From assembly GCA_040437565.1 (NCBI GenBank), contig JBDOQK010000079.1, positions 38,081 through 102,080 of the forward strand: a stretch of DNA of 64,000 nt, given 5' to 3'. Of this stretch, positions 37,208-49,010 are shown in pieces. The notes below the pieces were generated by a model. That model had not been told where the DNA came from. It worked only from the letters and a program-made list of their open reading frames with translations, and did not search any database. The DNA is from Albugo candida (lineage: Eukaryota > Oomycota > Peronosporomycetes > Albuginales). A program made the position numbers and the translations under genes. Within the stretch, counting starts at the first letter, position 1. The number at the start of each line of letters is the position of its first letter.

Positions 37208-40200
37208 CTCCTTCTTTCTAGTTGCACTTGAAATTTTGGTGTTGGAAACGCCTTTGTCTGCAAGTCGGCCATCATTTTTGATGTATGCACGTACCTTAGT
37301 GCGATAATTTGGTTGACCATGTTAGCTCCGACGATTTTAGTCGGACGTCGATATGCTTAGCCTTTACTGAAGTAGCTTCGTTGAGAAACTGACTGATATC
37401 CGCCTGGTTATCTATCCACAAGATCATTGGCTCCTTCAATTTTGATGTTCAACTCTTTTAACAATTCATTTGCTCTAAGTAATTCTTTCGATGCTGCTAC
37501 GAACTCCGCTTCCATCGTCGATAATGCCACTGAGTGCTGCTTTTTGCATGACCAGCTGATCGCCATTCCGTTCAAAATGAATGCTGTACCAGATACGCTC
37601 TTTCTCGTTTCCTCATCCATCGCATAAACAGTATCTGAAAACGCTTCTAGTGTGACTTCTCTGGGATTGGTGCATACTTCACCACCCGATTAGAGCTTTA
37701 AGACCTTTAGTACCCTTGAGATGCTTCACCACTCTCAAACCTAACGCCCAGTCAGCTGTTGTTGGTGCACGAGTACGTCTCGTCAGCTTGTGTATAGCGA
37801 AACTGATGTCTGGACGAGTGCAACGCGCAAATTATAAAAAACTTCCCGCCAAAGACTAAGACTTCTTGATCGCTGGGTTATTGATTGAACGCATCTCCAA
37901 GCGGTCCGAATTTGTTGTTGTGCTATCGCTGTAATCTTGCCGGTAGACGTGAGGACCGGATGCGCTCAATGCAGACCCATTTTCGTTTTAATTCACATAT
38001 GGACGGCTCCTGATCCAAAGAGTATCCATCTTCTTCGCTGTATTCGCTGTAACGAACTCGCAGTCTCAGGAGCTTGCTGGCGGGACCGAGATTCTTGATT
38101 GAAAGACTTGAAAGACAATCAAACATCGACTCGATTCTCAAAAGACTTGTCCCGGTTATCAGTATATCGTCGACATATAGCCACAAAGCCGTAATTCCAT
38201 TCGTGACTTGGTCGTAATATAAACACAAGTCTGTGAGAATTTGCTCAAACCCTGCATCGCTCAGCTCTTCATGTAAAAGGTGACTCCATAGCCGTTCTGC
38301 TTGATTCAACCCAGATAGACTCTTTTGTAATCGCAGTACCACTTCATCATGACTTGTAACACCGAGTGCATCCATATTTTGGAAACCGAAATGGCCATTC
38401 CTTGAGGCACGTGCAAGTTCAGGTCCAAGTTCTTTTCTGTTGGTGCCTTCTCATACGCGTTAGGTACGTCCCCATGCCTCGCTGGCATTCCCCAGATTCT
38501 CGCTAAAGCTAGTATGATCTTTGCTGTCTCTAAATCCATGACTGCTGCAAATGTCAGATCGTAGTTGGCTTCTAATACTTGTACGCTCACGCAGGCAACC
38601 ATTCTAGCCTTGAACCGTTTCAAATTCCCGTTTGCGTCCGTTTTTTCTCTTGAATACCCACTTGGTATGTAAGGCTTTGATATCTTTGGTTCCGGTACCA
38701 TCGCCCATGTTTGGGTTTCCTCCAGTAAGGCTGGTTCTGCTTCTGCAGCCTCCTTCCATTCGACTTCCTTTACTGACTTCTTTGCTTGGTTGTACGTCTT
38801 TGGATACGGCCCAATAAGTACTGAAACGACCTCTCGAGCTGAAGCTTTGCCTCCTTTTCTTCTGATAACCATCTTGTTTCGTGGATCCTTCTTGTTGAGA
38901 TTCGTTCATGTTCTTGTAGCAGTTGTGCTGATTCCCCTTTAACGTTATTAGACTCATTGGCTTTCACGTCAGCATCTGTTAAATCCTGTTGACGTCTCTT
39001 GGAATTTTAATTTCCATTTCTCCTTCCAACGTTGACCCAATATGTGAAATGTGTTGGGTATTAATGGCAGTCTTGATTCGGGTAGACAACACTATACCCT
39101 CTGGTTTTATCACATTTTCCGATGACAATGCTTCGTTCACTTCGCTTTGCGAGAGACTTTTTTCCACTCCAAACTTGAATCGAACAAGGTGGGCCGAATG
39201 TTACGACATCAACTAGACTTCTATCCTTCCCGGTCAGTACTTTCAGAGGGGGTTGTCTTCCTTCATTCGCTCTAGCTGGGCTTCTATTGATGATAGGCGT
39301 CGCAAATTCAGCGGCATCTACTAAAAAAAGATAGCGCCATGGAGCTCCAAATATCATAGACCGCACTAGTTTCATGACTTTCCTATGGATTCGTCCAGAT
39401 TTACCAATCGATGCTTGGTTTTCGGCCTCACTGATTTGCCTTCGTACTCCCCCATCTTTGCAAAAAAGTTCGACATTTCTGTTTTCTGCGCCTCCATCAG
39501 TTTGTAGAACATGAATCTTGTAATCAAATCGCTTCCTGAAGTAAATCAGGAAATCTTCGAACTTTATAGCTGCTTCACTCCTAGTCTGGCTAATAATACC
39601 CGACTATACTTCGATATGTAGTCGATGCGATGAAATCAGCCAAGTATCGATTTCCACGTCGGTCTAGAGGTATGATCGGCCCTTCAGATCACTGCATATG
39701 ACTCCACCAACTCGTTCCGTTGGTGCGTTTATACCGATATCTTTTCGAGACTGTTTGTTCATTGTTTGCTTGCTTTCCGCGCAAGTATCGCATTTCAATC
39801 GGTGATGGTCATCAATCTCGGTCCCTGATTCCGGAAGCTTTGTTGTACTCTTAATAGTACCGTAATTTAGAAGACCAAATCGTTGATGAAAGTGTAGAAG
39901 ACTTCTCATCTTCTTGTTTGTTCTGTACACGGACTCAATTGAAGCGAGTATACCCATAACACTTGATACGCGTTCTCGACCTTCTGTCTCAATAAGGAGA
40001 TCGTTCTTGGCCATATTTACTTCGAACACGAACGTGCTATCAGAAGTACGTTAAACAAATCTCGATCTGTCAGGTGGATACATCAACTTGCATCCCTCTG
40101 CCTTCAACTTTCCATACGAGACAAAGTTCCAAGGGAGGTGTTCCGAATATTGCACATCGTTTAAGAGAACATTCCTCGGTAACCCGTCGACTGTTGCGAT

Positions 40201-41351
40201 AATCTTCGCCGATCCTGTCCATCTCATCTTCATTTCTTTCCCATTTGGAAGTATGCCTGATTCGTTGCACCTGTCGATGTATATCCGTTACGAGTTGCCT
40301 GCCGATTCCGTCTAGAATCCATACTGTCTTCGTTTGTTCCAGCGCAGTACTTTTGCATTTAATCCCTAAAACGATGTCTTCATCGCTGATGGAGCTTTGA
40401 TGCCGGCAATCCTTTTTCATATGTCCATTTTTCCCGCAATTGTAGCAGTTCATTCGCCTCTTCGGCTTCGATTCCCTTATCCCACCGATCCGGTCGCGAG
40501 TCCATTTATTTGGCCTTCTAGGTGCATCGCTGATATCTGAATCAATAAGCTGGGTAAATTGACACATTTCCTCGGCTTGCCGTCTGGTGTCTTCCCTCAT
40601 TATGTTGACACGGGCCATCAGAGCTTGTTTGGAATCAGGTCTTGCGTACTTGATAACGCTTTTCAGAGACATATCATCTGCATTATCGACTGCTTCACTC
40701 ACTGACTGCCGACATGAATAGAAAATGCTCGCTCCAAGAACATCCACTCGGTTTTTTGCGGTAAAAAATCGTGTCGCGTGCGTTCTGGTGGTATTGGTCC
40801 GAAACACTTCGTTAATCCGGTCCATCACTTCTTCAACGCTAGATCACTGTGTCACCATTGAGGTACTTGCTGCTCGTAATAAGTGAGCGCTTTGCCACTC
40901 AGATGCCGCCCTAGGCAGTCCAGCTTCACCTCTTCACTCCAAATACCGCCGGATGCTTGTTGGGCATGCGATAGTTTCCTTCCCGTCGAATGGCTGAATT
41001 GCGAGCTTCATATCCCTTTCTGACAAGAATCTGACTTGGTTGAGCCGTCCAGCGCATTCTGTTGCATCGCATAGACAAATCTTCTCTTAATCACGCTTTC
41101 ACGATGCTGTATCGGTCGCATCTAGGGATGACATTTTCAAACCCTGTCCTTGGTTGCTTGGTCCGGCAAATACGCTTTCCGTACGCGCAGGTGGTGGTAC
41201 GGGCGAGCCGACTCTCCGCTCGGTTTCGATCTTGTCCATTCGATTTCTGAGTGTCTCCAGCAGCAGCATCATTCGGTCCATCTTCGACTCATCTGATCCG
41301 TAGAATTATTCAATGGTCTTGGATGGTGGAATCTTCACTGGGCTCATAACC

Positions 41352-41461
41352 TGTTGGCAGGTGAGCGAAGACAATTAGAAAATCAGAATCCTAGCCAATC
41401 GTTTAGACTAAGTACCAAGTGCGACTAGAAACCTAAAGCACATTCTTGAGTCCTTCCAACA
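41352..41461 (-). repeat. 5' LTR of Copia element 2
   Basis: Begins TGTTGGCAGGTGAGC and ends CCTTCCAACA, followed by the GTTAG target repeat. Confidence 0.8.
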
Positions 41462-42186
41462 GTTAGTACTACATGAAATAATCGATGTGGCCTCACTGCG
41501 ACCAAGAATTTTATTTTGATGCCGCTACTCGCAATCCGAGTACGCATACTTTATGGTACAAGCTTGGCATTGCGAATGAACCAAATCGGCCATTTCGAAA
41601 ATCGTTTGCGACAGCTTTCGAGAGGCGAAGTGTTCGAGACTTTTTTCGAGATTACGATCATAACAAGGCCAGCTTTCGTTGACATATATTACATCGAGGA
41701 AGAGCTGAATACGTCGGATATGGCTGAAGAAAAGTTACTGAGTCGACTTTACGATGAAGTCACTCATATACTACAGCGTATACACACGACGATTGGTCTC
41801 GTCACTTGGATCCAACCAAATGCAAGTTGACGAACGTTTTATGTGGGAGTGCAAAGCTAAGAGAGGAAATTTTATTTCTCATCTGTTCCACGTCGTTAAC
41901 TTTTACGAATCGTCTGGAATCAACCAAATTCATCCCATGTCAACGCATTGGTCATCACGGGAGACGTCGGACGCAATGAATAAAGAACGAGTTGAACATT
42001 TATGGATTTATAATCGTGTCTTACCAATGTTCTAAAATCTATGGTTTCGTCTGGCCTTTCGGATGTTGGCAGTTCGATCTCGTTTCTATTTTTGAAAGAC
42101 ATTCAGCCCGACATCATACGGTGCGCGTAGCCTTCGTGTGGGTGGGTAAGTGGAATCCAATCAACTGAATCCAATGAACTCTTTTT

Positions 42187-42784
42187 TTAAAGTGCGATCA
42201 CACAACGTATCAAATCATATCAGATTTATGGCTTCCAAGCGGTGACACTGAAGTTCTTCTGGACGATCGGAAGCGTCTTTTGCTCGATCAGCGACCAGCA
42301 ACACTTCAACCACTTTCCGTTATATACATCACGTTTAATGCGTTCGTTCGGTACTTTCGAAGACAGTGTTACGACCAACACGAATGCATTCGGCTTGCAA
42401 AGGTGCTGGGTCAACTCGCAACGCAAGGATCATTCNNNNNNNNNNNNNNNNNNNNNNNNNNNNNNNNNNNNNNNNNNNNNNNNNNNNNNNNNNNNNNNNN
42501 NNNNNNNNNNNNNNNNNNNNNNNNNNNNNNNNNNNTTAAAGTGCGATCACACAACGTATCAAATCATATCAGATTTATGGCTTCCAAGCGGTGACACTGA
42601 AGTTCTTCTGGACGATCGGAAGCGTCTTTTGCTCGATCAGCGACCAGCAACACTTCAACCACTTTCCGTTATATACATCACGTTTAATGCGTTCGTTCGG
42701 TACTTTCGAAGGTAGTGTTACTATCAAGGCCAACGAATTCGGCTTAAAATGGTTTTGGATCAACTCGCAACTTAAGGATCATCT
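42187..42784. repeat. Gap-flanking duplication, partly diverged
   Basis: The segment before the gap (42187-42435) and the one after it (42536-42784) are the same for about 165 bp, then differ at many positions over the last ~80 bp. The gap is 42436-42535. Unlike the other gap-flanking repeats this one is not identical throughout, so it may join two related repeat copies or two haplotypes. Confidence 0.75.
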
Positions 42785-42805
42785 GATCATTGCTGCGGGT
42801 ACTGC

Positions 42806-42842
42806 ACCGGCAAGTGCCAGTGCAAGTGCCAGTGCAAGTGCG
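42806..42842. repeat. Short minisatellite
   Basis: About three tandem units of the 12-mer AGTGCCAGTGCA. No further function is visible. The stretch 42850-43998 holds no recognised gene apart from the shared repeat at about 43010-43115. Confidence 0.7.
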
Positions 42843-43009
42843 ATCCTAGTCCCAGTTGGATGGCTTTGTTCAGCCTAGTGTGGCGCACGACAATTTGCAA
42901 AACACGGTACTTTTGGACAATTTTACAATTTTTACACGCTGGACACAGTCTCGTATTCTGACAGTTTTGACGCTACCGCAATACAGGTGTGTCAACGAGA
43001 AGACATAAT

Positions 43010-43115
43010 ATCATCTCTCACGAAAGGTCTTTATATGTATAATTGTTATTCATGATAACCTAGGCAACTAGAGAAGTCGGTTAGCATAATCCTAATATTT
43101 GAGACACCTTCAACT
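43010..43115. repeat. Dispersed repeat, partner of 57392-57501
   Basis: Read in reverse complement, this segment follows 57392-57501 closely: CAGTTGAAGGTGTCT, then GACTTCTCTAGTTGCCTAGG, then TATACATATAAA and TTTCGTGA. The second copy lies inside the foldback element at 57.2-58.6 kb and stops at an assembly gap. The class of the repeat is unknown. Confidence 0.65.
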
Positions 43116-43998
43116 GCTGCACTCGTATGGTTCTTGTAGACTAGATTTGCGCTTTTATGGGGATCGCTGCGCTTTCGTTAAACCAAATAAAATATCGCTT
43201 TTTGGGCACTCTAAAATTGTCACATTTCAAGCGAGCTCCATTGTATGCGTATTTTGCATCTAAGAATTGTGAGTGCATGAACAGTTCTTCATTGCTAATT
43301 CTATTTTTTACTTAATGTGCAAATCTTCGAAGAAAACTTCATGACGAAATCAGAAAAAGATCGTTCTTCTCGTAGCTCGTTGCGATGTCTCCCTCAACAT
43401 AGCGCACGATGTAGTCAATGACGTACCTTCACATCGTAAGCAGAATTAGTTTGTGCTGGAATTATCTGTCGTTGTTCAATAAGGCAGATAATTCGAGATC
43501 AGTCTGGTGTACGAATTATCTTTTCGAGATTGACTGATTGGGCCACAGAATTGATTGATACCAGACGAGATAACCCGATGATACAGTCGTCGGGCTTAAC
43601 TCTATCGCTGAACAATACTTTGAACACAACGCCATTGAGGACAAACTTAAAGTAACATCAACTTTCACACCGTTAATACTACAACATGAGACCTGCAAAA
43701 AGGGCTGTGAAAGGCTACCAATGGACACGCAAAGTAAATCAAAACGTGATGTTGCCAGGTACTATTCATACCCACAGACAAGCGTCTCCTCAGCATAATT
43801 TGTAGAGTATAGGAATATCCTTTGCGAACATAGCGATATTCTTGGATTGCTTTGCCTAATCACATCGAAGAGAAGATGCTCAAGTCATTTAGATTGGTTG
43901 TGGCCTTTTGACAACTATCGCAGACTCTCAAAATTTGGTGCCCGTCAGGTCAATCAGTCAATTTAAGTTTTCTTGATTCTATCAGAGTGGCTTGATAG

Positions 43999-45044
43999 AT
44001 CTGGCGTAAGCTTGCCTATATTTTGGAGCAACTTGCCACAAGAGTCGATGAGAAGAAAATCAACGAGTACAGCGTCCAGCTCATAGAGTTGTTACCAGAG
44101 TTAGAGTTTCTCTTTGATCGAATTGATTGTCTTTGCAAGGTCGGCTTTATATTGGATGCGTTGAAAAAGTATTTCAGCGCACCCAACACTACTTTTGAAG
44201 TCAATCGGATGGCATTAAGAAATTTCGTGGACGAATACTTCACACAGCTTCAGTGCGATTTACGACCGCTTTCGGAAAATAGTGTCGAATTCACACGTAT
44301 CACTGACTACTGGAAACTGGGTCAGCCTTGTGAGGAGTGGAAAGTGGTGAATGCTTATCGAATTCGGAACAAGATAGAGAGTCGCGCATATTTAAAGCTC
44401 AACAATCGTAAGGTATCGACAGGATCGTAGCTGTTTCTTTATGATATGAACCTTACTTGTGATTGGTGGCAGCTTCTTTGGCATGCAAGTTCAGGAAATA
44501 ATTGGGTTCCAATATTTCGTTACGGACTTTGCATCGAGCGCGCAAACCTGGGCTTATATGGAGTAGGCGTTTATTTCGCGGATATGGTGCGTGATCAATT
44601 TTGCGTTCGACAAGTCTGAAAGTTTACGGTTTTTGCTGTTTTGCTGTTGTGTTGCAGGCATGCAAATCGTTCAATTATAGTCATGATCTAGGATCGGTAT
44701 CGAATCCGACCAGACTGTTGCTCTTATGTGAAGTTGCTTTAGGTCGAACAAAACGATTAAAAAAACCGGACCCGACTGCAGCCAACTATGTTAATGAACC
44801 ACTACGACCTTCAGATAGATACAACAGCTGTTGCTCCAATGGGACATTTGCGAAGAATCTCGATGGAGTGGTGGATGAAAGCGGCGCAATTTGGCCGACA
44901 AGACAGTCTCACAATGTTTTGAATGCAGAGCCTACAGAATACATTATTTACGATAATACGCAGGCTAAAATGCGTTATTTGGTGCAAATTGAGAAGGCAT
45001 GGGACGAGGGTGTTTATAGCGGAATTGATGATTCCGAATACTAA
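43999..45044 (+). CDS. PARP-type ADP-ribosyltransferase (5' end unresolved)
   Basis: Three exons keep one frame: 43999-44412, 44473-44586 and 44658-45044 (TAA), with GT..AG introns of 60 and 71 bp. The 304 visible residues contain a helical PARP regulatory-like domain (about 1-90) and an ART catalytic core. The core has LLWHASSG (His), YGVGVYFADM (Tyr) and PTEYIIYD (Glu), the H-Y-E triad of NAD+-dependent poly-ADP-ribosyltransferases. Such enzymes modify proteins, often in the nucleus, in DNA-damage or stress responses. Upstream of 43999 the frame is closed by stops next to an AG, so a further 5' exon is expected, but I could not find a WGR or other N-terminal domain in 43100-43990. The gene may be truncated. 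Its 3' end faces the RWP-RK gene, 83 bp away. Confidence 0.75.
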
Positions 45045-45127
45045 TCATTTATTAAATTTACTCATGTTATCTTGATTAAATTTTAATTTATACAGCGCCA
45101 CTGATGTCATGGTCTGCTTCGTCCTAT

Positions 45128-46623
45128 TCACATCCGATAACTGCTGATCAATAGCGAGTTGATAGGTGGAAGCATGTTCCGTGTGGCTTCTATTGTGCAT
45201 TGTGTCAACCCAAGTGGAGGCAGATATGACGAACTATTCCGACTAATGGAGGAGACTGGATCCGTGAGATACTTCAAGCGAGGTAACGTCGCTCGGTGTG
45301 AATGAGCGGCGTCTTCTTTTACTGAGCTATCATCTTGTTTTGTAGAATCCTTCGAACTGGAAGTTGAGGTTGGATCTGTTGAAACGTCCCGTCCAATTCG
45401 CTCTTCTTTGCCACGAGGATCATGAAGAAGTAGAATCAATTTCCATTTCAGTTTATCCAGCTGCTTTTTGTAGGTCTGTCGCTGTTCTTCACTCAAATGG
45501 GATGCAGCGTGCTCGAGTGATTCGATACTTTTGCGCAAACCAGTGATTTGTCGATGTGGCCATCGAGCAATTCCTAATTGTCGACATCGCTTTTTCAGTA
45601 ATGTGACGCTAATTCCAAATTGATCTGCAACGAGCACAATCGGTTGCTCAAAATACGGACGGAGATGTTTGATGGTGAGACTTCCACTCTTGGACCCAGC
45701 ACTTGATTGCTGTTCCGAAGGACTTGTCATTTTTATTTGCTCCATAGAGGCCATCAGCCGCATATGTTGTCGGGATAGAAATCGTGCTGTCAATACTGAT
45801 GATTTCGATGTTTGACGACATTTGTAGACGTTTGGATCGCAGTGCAACTGTACCAAGNNNNNNNNNNNNNNNNNNNNNNNNNNNNNNNNNNNNNNNNNNN
45901 NNNNNNNNNNNNNNNNNNNNNNNNNNNNNNNNNNNNNNNNNNNNNNNNNNNNNNNNNATCTTGTTTTGTAGAATCCTTCGAACTGGAAGTTGAGGTTGGA
46001 TCTGTTGAAACGTCCCGTCCAATTCGCTCTTCTTTGCCACGAGGATCATGAAGAAGTAGAATCAATTTCCATTTCAGTTTATCCAGCTGCTTTTTGTAGG
46101 TCTGTCGCTGTTCTTCACTCAAATGGGATGCAGCGTGCTCGAGTGATTCGATACTTTTGCGCAAACCAGTGATTTGTCGATGTGGCCATCGAGCAATTCC
46201 TAATTGTCGACATCGCTTTTTCAGTAATGTGACGCTAATTCCAAATTGATCTGCAACGAGCACAATCGGTTGCTCAAAATACGGACGGAGATGTTTGATG
46301 GTGAGACTTCCACTCTTGGACCCAGCACTTGATTGCTGTTCCGAAGGACTTGTCATTTTTATTTGCTCCATAGAGGCCATCAGCCGCATATGTTGTCGGG
46401 ATAGAAATCGTGCTGTCAATACTGATGATTTCGATGTTTGACGACATTTGTAGACGTTTGGATCGCAGTGCAACTGTACCAAGCATGACGATTTGGAGGA
46501 TTCAGGCATTCGGTCCAAGTACCGCAGAGGGGACGAATGAGCTTCTGATGAGAGATTTGTTGCGTCTAAATGTAGATTATTCCACCATGTGGGTGCTTGT
46601 GGTTGTTTCGTAGTGGATAGCAT
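45128..46623 (-). CDS. RWP-RK transcription factor (interrupted by assembly gap)
   Basis: Minus-strand frame. The N-terminus (MLSTTKQPQAP) begins at 46623 and the stop is at 45128. In between, 526 bp are present twice around a 100-N gap (45332-45857 and 45958-46483), so the true protein is about 290 residues rather than the apparent longer product. A helical region SLTIKHLRPYFEQPIVLVAD leads into FGISVTLLKKRCRQLGIARW and then PHRQI, which is the RWP-RK DNA-binding helix with RWPHRQ in place of the plant RWPYRK. A coiled helix and a Ser/Thr-rich tail follow. RWP-RK proteins are nuclear regulators, numerous in oomycetes. It diverges from the zinc-finger gene at 47459. Confidence 0.85.
45332..46483. 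repeat. Gap-flanking identical duplication (526 bp x2)
   Basis: 45332-45857 equals 45958-46483 and the gap is 45858-45957. Because the repeat lies inside a coding gene and is identical, an assembly artefact is far likelier than a real tandem duplication. Confidence 0.9.
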
Positions 46624-47458
46624 CTGGCTCTTTGGATGTAACGGAGAAATAGGTTGTGCTTAGGCAGCGCTTATTGTGTATGTATGCGTATGTCCCGAAA
46701 CTCCCTTTTGCGAGTCGAAAAAGTTGAGTGCCGAAGAATGTAAATCCGAAAATGAATACATTTTGTAGACCAAATTGTATTAGATTTTGTGAAAGGACCT
46801 ACTCGCTCTCGAGTAGCCTTTAAAGAAAGTCGCAATCGAGCTATTTGGACGCAAAATTCTCTAATGTAAAAACACCTTTCATTTCAATTTTACAAGTGAA
46901 ATATATTGAATCAGAAACTCGCGGCAGAAAAAGATACGAAGCAGCGGTGGAAACACTAAGGAATACAATAATGTAAAGAGCCAACAGGAGAAAAAACATG
47001 TACCAACGAGGTTTTCCTTCGTGACAAGAGCAACATCTGCATTGATTTTGATAAACCTGATTATGAACTTTTCGAATAATTATAGGTACGCCTGATCTCT
47101 CGGATCAGGAGCAGGAGAGAGCACACTGTTTGTTACCGTCATCTAATTGGCCGATAATCGGTCATCGACGATTGGTCAAAATCAGCGCGTTGGCAATGTC
47201 ATTTTATACCATCGCTACCTTCTCACTACCTTCTTGCACAACTGCAAGCGCATTAGTGACGCACGGTTTGCGGCTAGAAAAATGAGTCTGTATTTCCACA
47301 TGTCGGTCTGCATCTTTAATTGACTTGAATGAAGTATGTCCATCATGAGTAATTTTTGCTCAATCTGAACAATTCTCTCGCATAGCTATCATTCTTTTCA
47401 TCACTCCAAATTCCAAAATTGTGAGAACCGGAAAGGTAAATCTGTATACTGAGCGAAA
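46624..47458. promoter_or_regulatory. Shared upstream region of two divergent putative regulators
   Basis: 835 bp between the start of the RWP-RK gene (minus) and of the WRKY19-type zinc-finger gene (plus), with no open frame of note. It must hold both promoters. Confidence 0.5.
47386..47402 (+). promoter_or_regulatory. Possible oomycete initiator (INR)
   Basis: CTATCATTCTTTTCATC lies about 60-70 bp before the ATG at 47459 and fits the TCAYTYY core of oomycete initiator elements. It is a single motif match only. Confidence 0.3.
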
Positions 47459-48469
47459 ATGACGGACGAATTTGAAGTCTTCAGCAATGAAACATTCACT
47501 CCATACCAATTTGAAGGATTTTTCACACAATCGGATGACAGTGCGCTGAGTAACGTAGACCCACTTTATGTCACAGCACCAATCTCCGATATATATCATG
47601 ATGTGGATGCGAAAGCAGGCACGGTACAAACTCCGTCTTGCAATGAAAGTCCCAAAGATATTTTCGATTTTCCTGGTGACGACTGCTTCAATGGGTACGG
47701 GCAAATCTATTGCCACAACGAGCACCATGATCCTATTATAGAGATCGATGACAACACGATCACATATCTAGCGGTGGAATCCATACATTATGAAGAACCA
47801 ATCAAGTTCGAGCCTGCTTTGGACTCAATAGATGAAGCAGTCAAAGAGACTTTGCCTCTTTTCGACAACTTCCCAGTATACTTGTTGGAACCAGAGTCAA
47901 ACGTAACTTCTGAGCACTTGATGACGTGGCAAACTCTTCTGTCGAGCGCATCGCAAGAGCCGATAAACTCTTCAACTTTCTTATCTTTGGATTGGGAAGA
48001 AAGCCTCGTGACAAGTCCAAAGCCTGAAGTAAAAATCGTCAAAAAGTCACCAAAACAAATAAATCGAGGTAAAGCGTGCACTGTACCCAACTGCACACGT
48101 CGTGCTCAATCCAACGCACGCTGTAAGGCCCATGGAGGTGGTTCTCGATGCCGATTTCAAGAAGTCGATGGAACAAATTGTACTCGAAGCTCACAAGGTC
48201 GCGGTCTTTGCCGAAGCCATGGAGGAGGTAAGCGTTGTGAGATTGTAGGATGTCATCGTGGTCAGCAACGCAAAGGACTATGCTACATCCATGGAGGAAT
48301 ACGCCAATGTCAAATCCCAGCATGCGTGAAGAAAGATCGTGGTAACGGCTTTTGTATCGCGCATGGTGGCGGTAAACGATGCCAATCTCAATTTGGTTGT
48401 GTCCGAGCTGTACGAAGGGGTGACTTTTGCCACTCTCATTCAAATGAACTTCTTGTGGCCAGAAAATAG
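47459..48469 (+). CDS. WRKY19-like zinc-finger protein
   Basis: An uninterrupted frame of 336 residues. The first ~195 residues are acidic and without a recognised fold, resembling an activation region. From about residue 203 there are five repeated modules of the form C..C..R....C..HGGG..C (CTVPNCTRRAQ...CKAHGGG, then GLCRSHGGG, GLCYIHGG, GFCIAHGGG, DFCHSHS), the array found in oomycete proteins annotated as 'WRKY19-like zinc finger'. The fourth residue set in each is Cys/His, suitable for zinc. A DNA-binding role is assumed from the name, not shown. The start ATG follows a possible initiator by about 65 bp. Confidence 0.85.
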   Translation: MTDEFEVFSNETFTPYQFEGFFTQSDDSALSNVDPLYVTAPISDIYHDVDAKAGTVQTPSCNESPKDIFDFPGDDCFNGYGQIYCHNEHHDPIIEIDDNTITYLAVESIHYEEPIKFEPALDSIDEAVKETLPLFDNFPVYLLEPESNVTSEHLMTWQTLLSSASQEPINSSTFLSLDWEESLVTSPKPEVKIVKKSPKQINRGKACTVPNCTRRAQSNARCKAHGGGSRCRFQEVDGTNCTRSSQGRGLCRSHGGGKRCEIVGCHRGQQRKGLCYIHGGIRQCQIPACVKKDRGNGFCIAHGGGKRCQSQFGCVRAVRRGDFCHSHSNELLVARK

Positions 48470-49010
48470 CCTGTTTTTTCAACTTTCAAACAATCACTCT
48501 GTAGCGTCCATGTCGACTGTTAAGTTTTTACTTGTCTATGTTCTGGCCACTCATGTGTTTCATGTCCGTTATACTGCGATGAGTGCATGTGTTTTTTTGT
48601 AACAAATAGAGAACATGTTCCCTTTATTGTTCCAATGTCGAATTTTCACCCTGCGCCATCTGTCACAGAGAACCCGTCTGTACCGCTTTATGCGCCTCAA
48701 TGCTTCCATCTTTCAATTTTGCATTGTTTTTAGTCAATCATGATTCTCATTCCAGACCAGAATTCCTGGCTTGGGCTTTTCCCCGTCTTGTCGCCAGTAC
48801 CGTCCTCGTGTGCGTCAGACGGAAAGGCCGGCTTGAAGCTCTATACAAAAGTCGTTTCGCTAGCGACGAAGCTCACCGAAGCTCCTGAGTGACCGCTTTA
48901 ACTGTGTGTCGCAGTGTTATAATAACACATCAGCCTGGACAAAATGCCGCCTTTGATCTCCAATCAAAATCATCAATTTAGTTTAATTAACGCTGTAAGA
49001 TATTTTTCAA
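48470..49010. other. Intergenic between convergent genes
   Basis: No gene seen. It holds the 3' flanks of the zinc-finger gene (plus) and the kinase fusion gene (minus). Confidence 0.5.

Larger units (their letters stand above)
37059..41461 (-). mobile_element. Copia LTR retrotransposon nested in LINE, broken
   Basis: LTRs at 37059-37207 (149 bp) and 41352-41461 (110 bp) both run TGTTG...CA and are similar (about 89% where they align). A 5-bp target duplication, GTTAG, lies immediately outside each LTR (37054-37058 and 41462-41466). Minus-strand remains are, from the right, gag with a CCHC knuckle (about 40830-40400), protease, integrase (about 40030-39060), reverse transcriptase (about 38870-37920) and RNase H (about 37620-37408, ALSTMEAEF). 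It has many breaks and is a fossil of moderate age, younger than the LINE it interrupts. Confidence 0.85.
34950..42205 (+). mobile_element. LINE (APE-RT type), split by a Copia insertion
   Basis: Plus-strand reading starts with an AP-endonuclease-like region (about 34995-35395; ENQYLVLR and a terminal LEYLLQLGVVDA resemble oomycete LINE endonucleases). Then comes a reverse-transcriptase region (about 36130-36600; GIDGLSAAFYELD, ITLLYKKRLRGDSGNFRPIT, FLDFQKPYDRI), a 100-N gap (36608-36707), and the post-RT region up to 37058. It resumes at 41462 and runs to about 42205, matching the LINE fragment at 4600-5705 across the break. The copy has many stops and frame changes. The true 5' end is not defined. 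Confidence 0.7.

Noticed and set aside
44023-44430. PARP N-terminus starting at 44023
   Set aside because: The codon there is TTG, and the same frame continues upstream to 43999 next to an AG; the true start is likely in an earlier exon.
45790-46623. Second, longer RWP-RK gene next to the first
   Set aside because: The shared 526 bp are identical and bracket a gap; there is one gene.
47360-48482. Minus-strand frames opposite the zinc-finger gene
   Set aside because: They are shadows of the conserved plus-strand coding frame.
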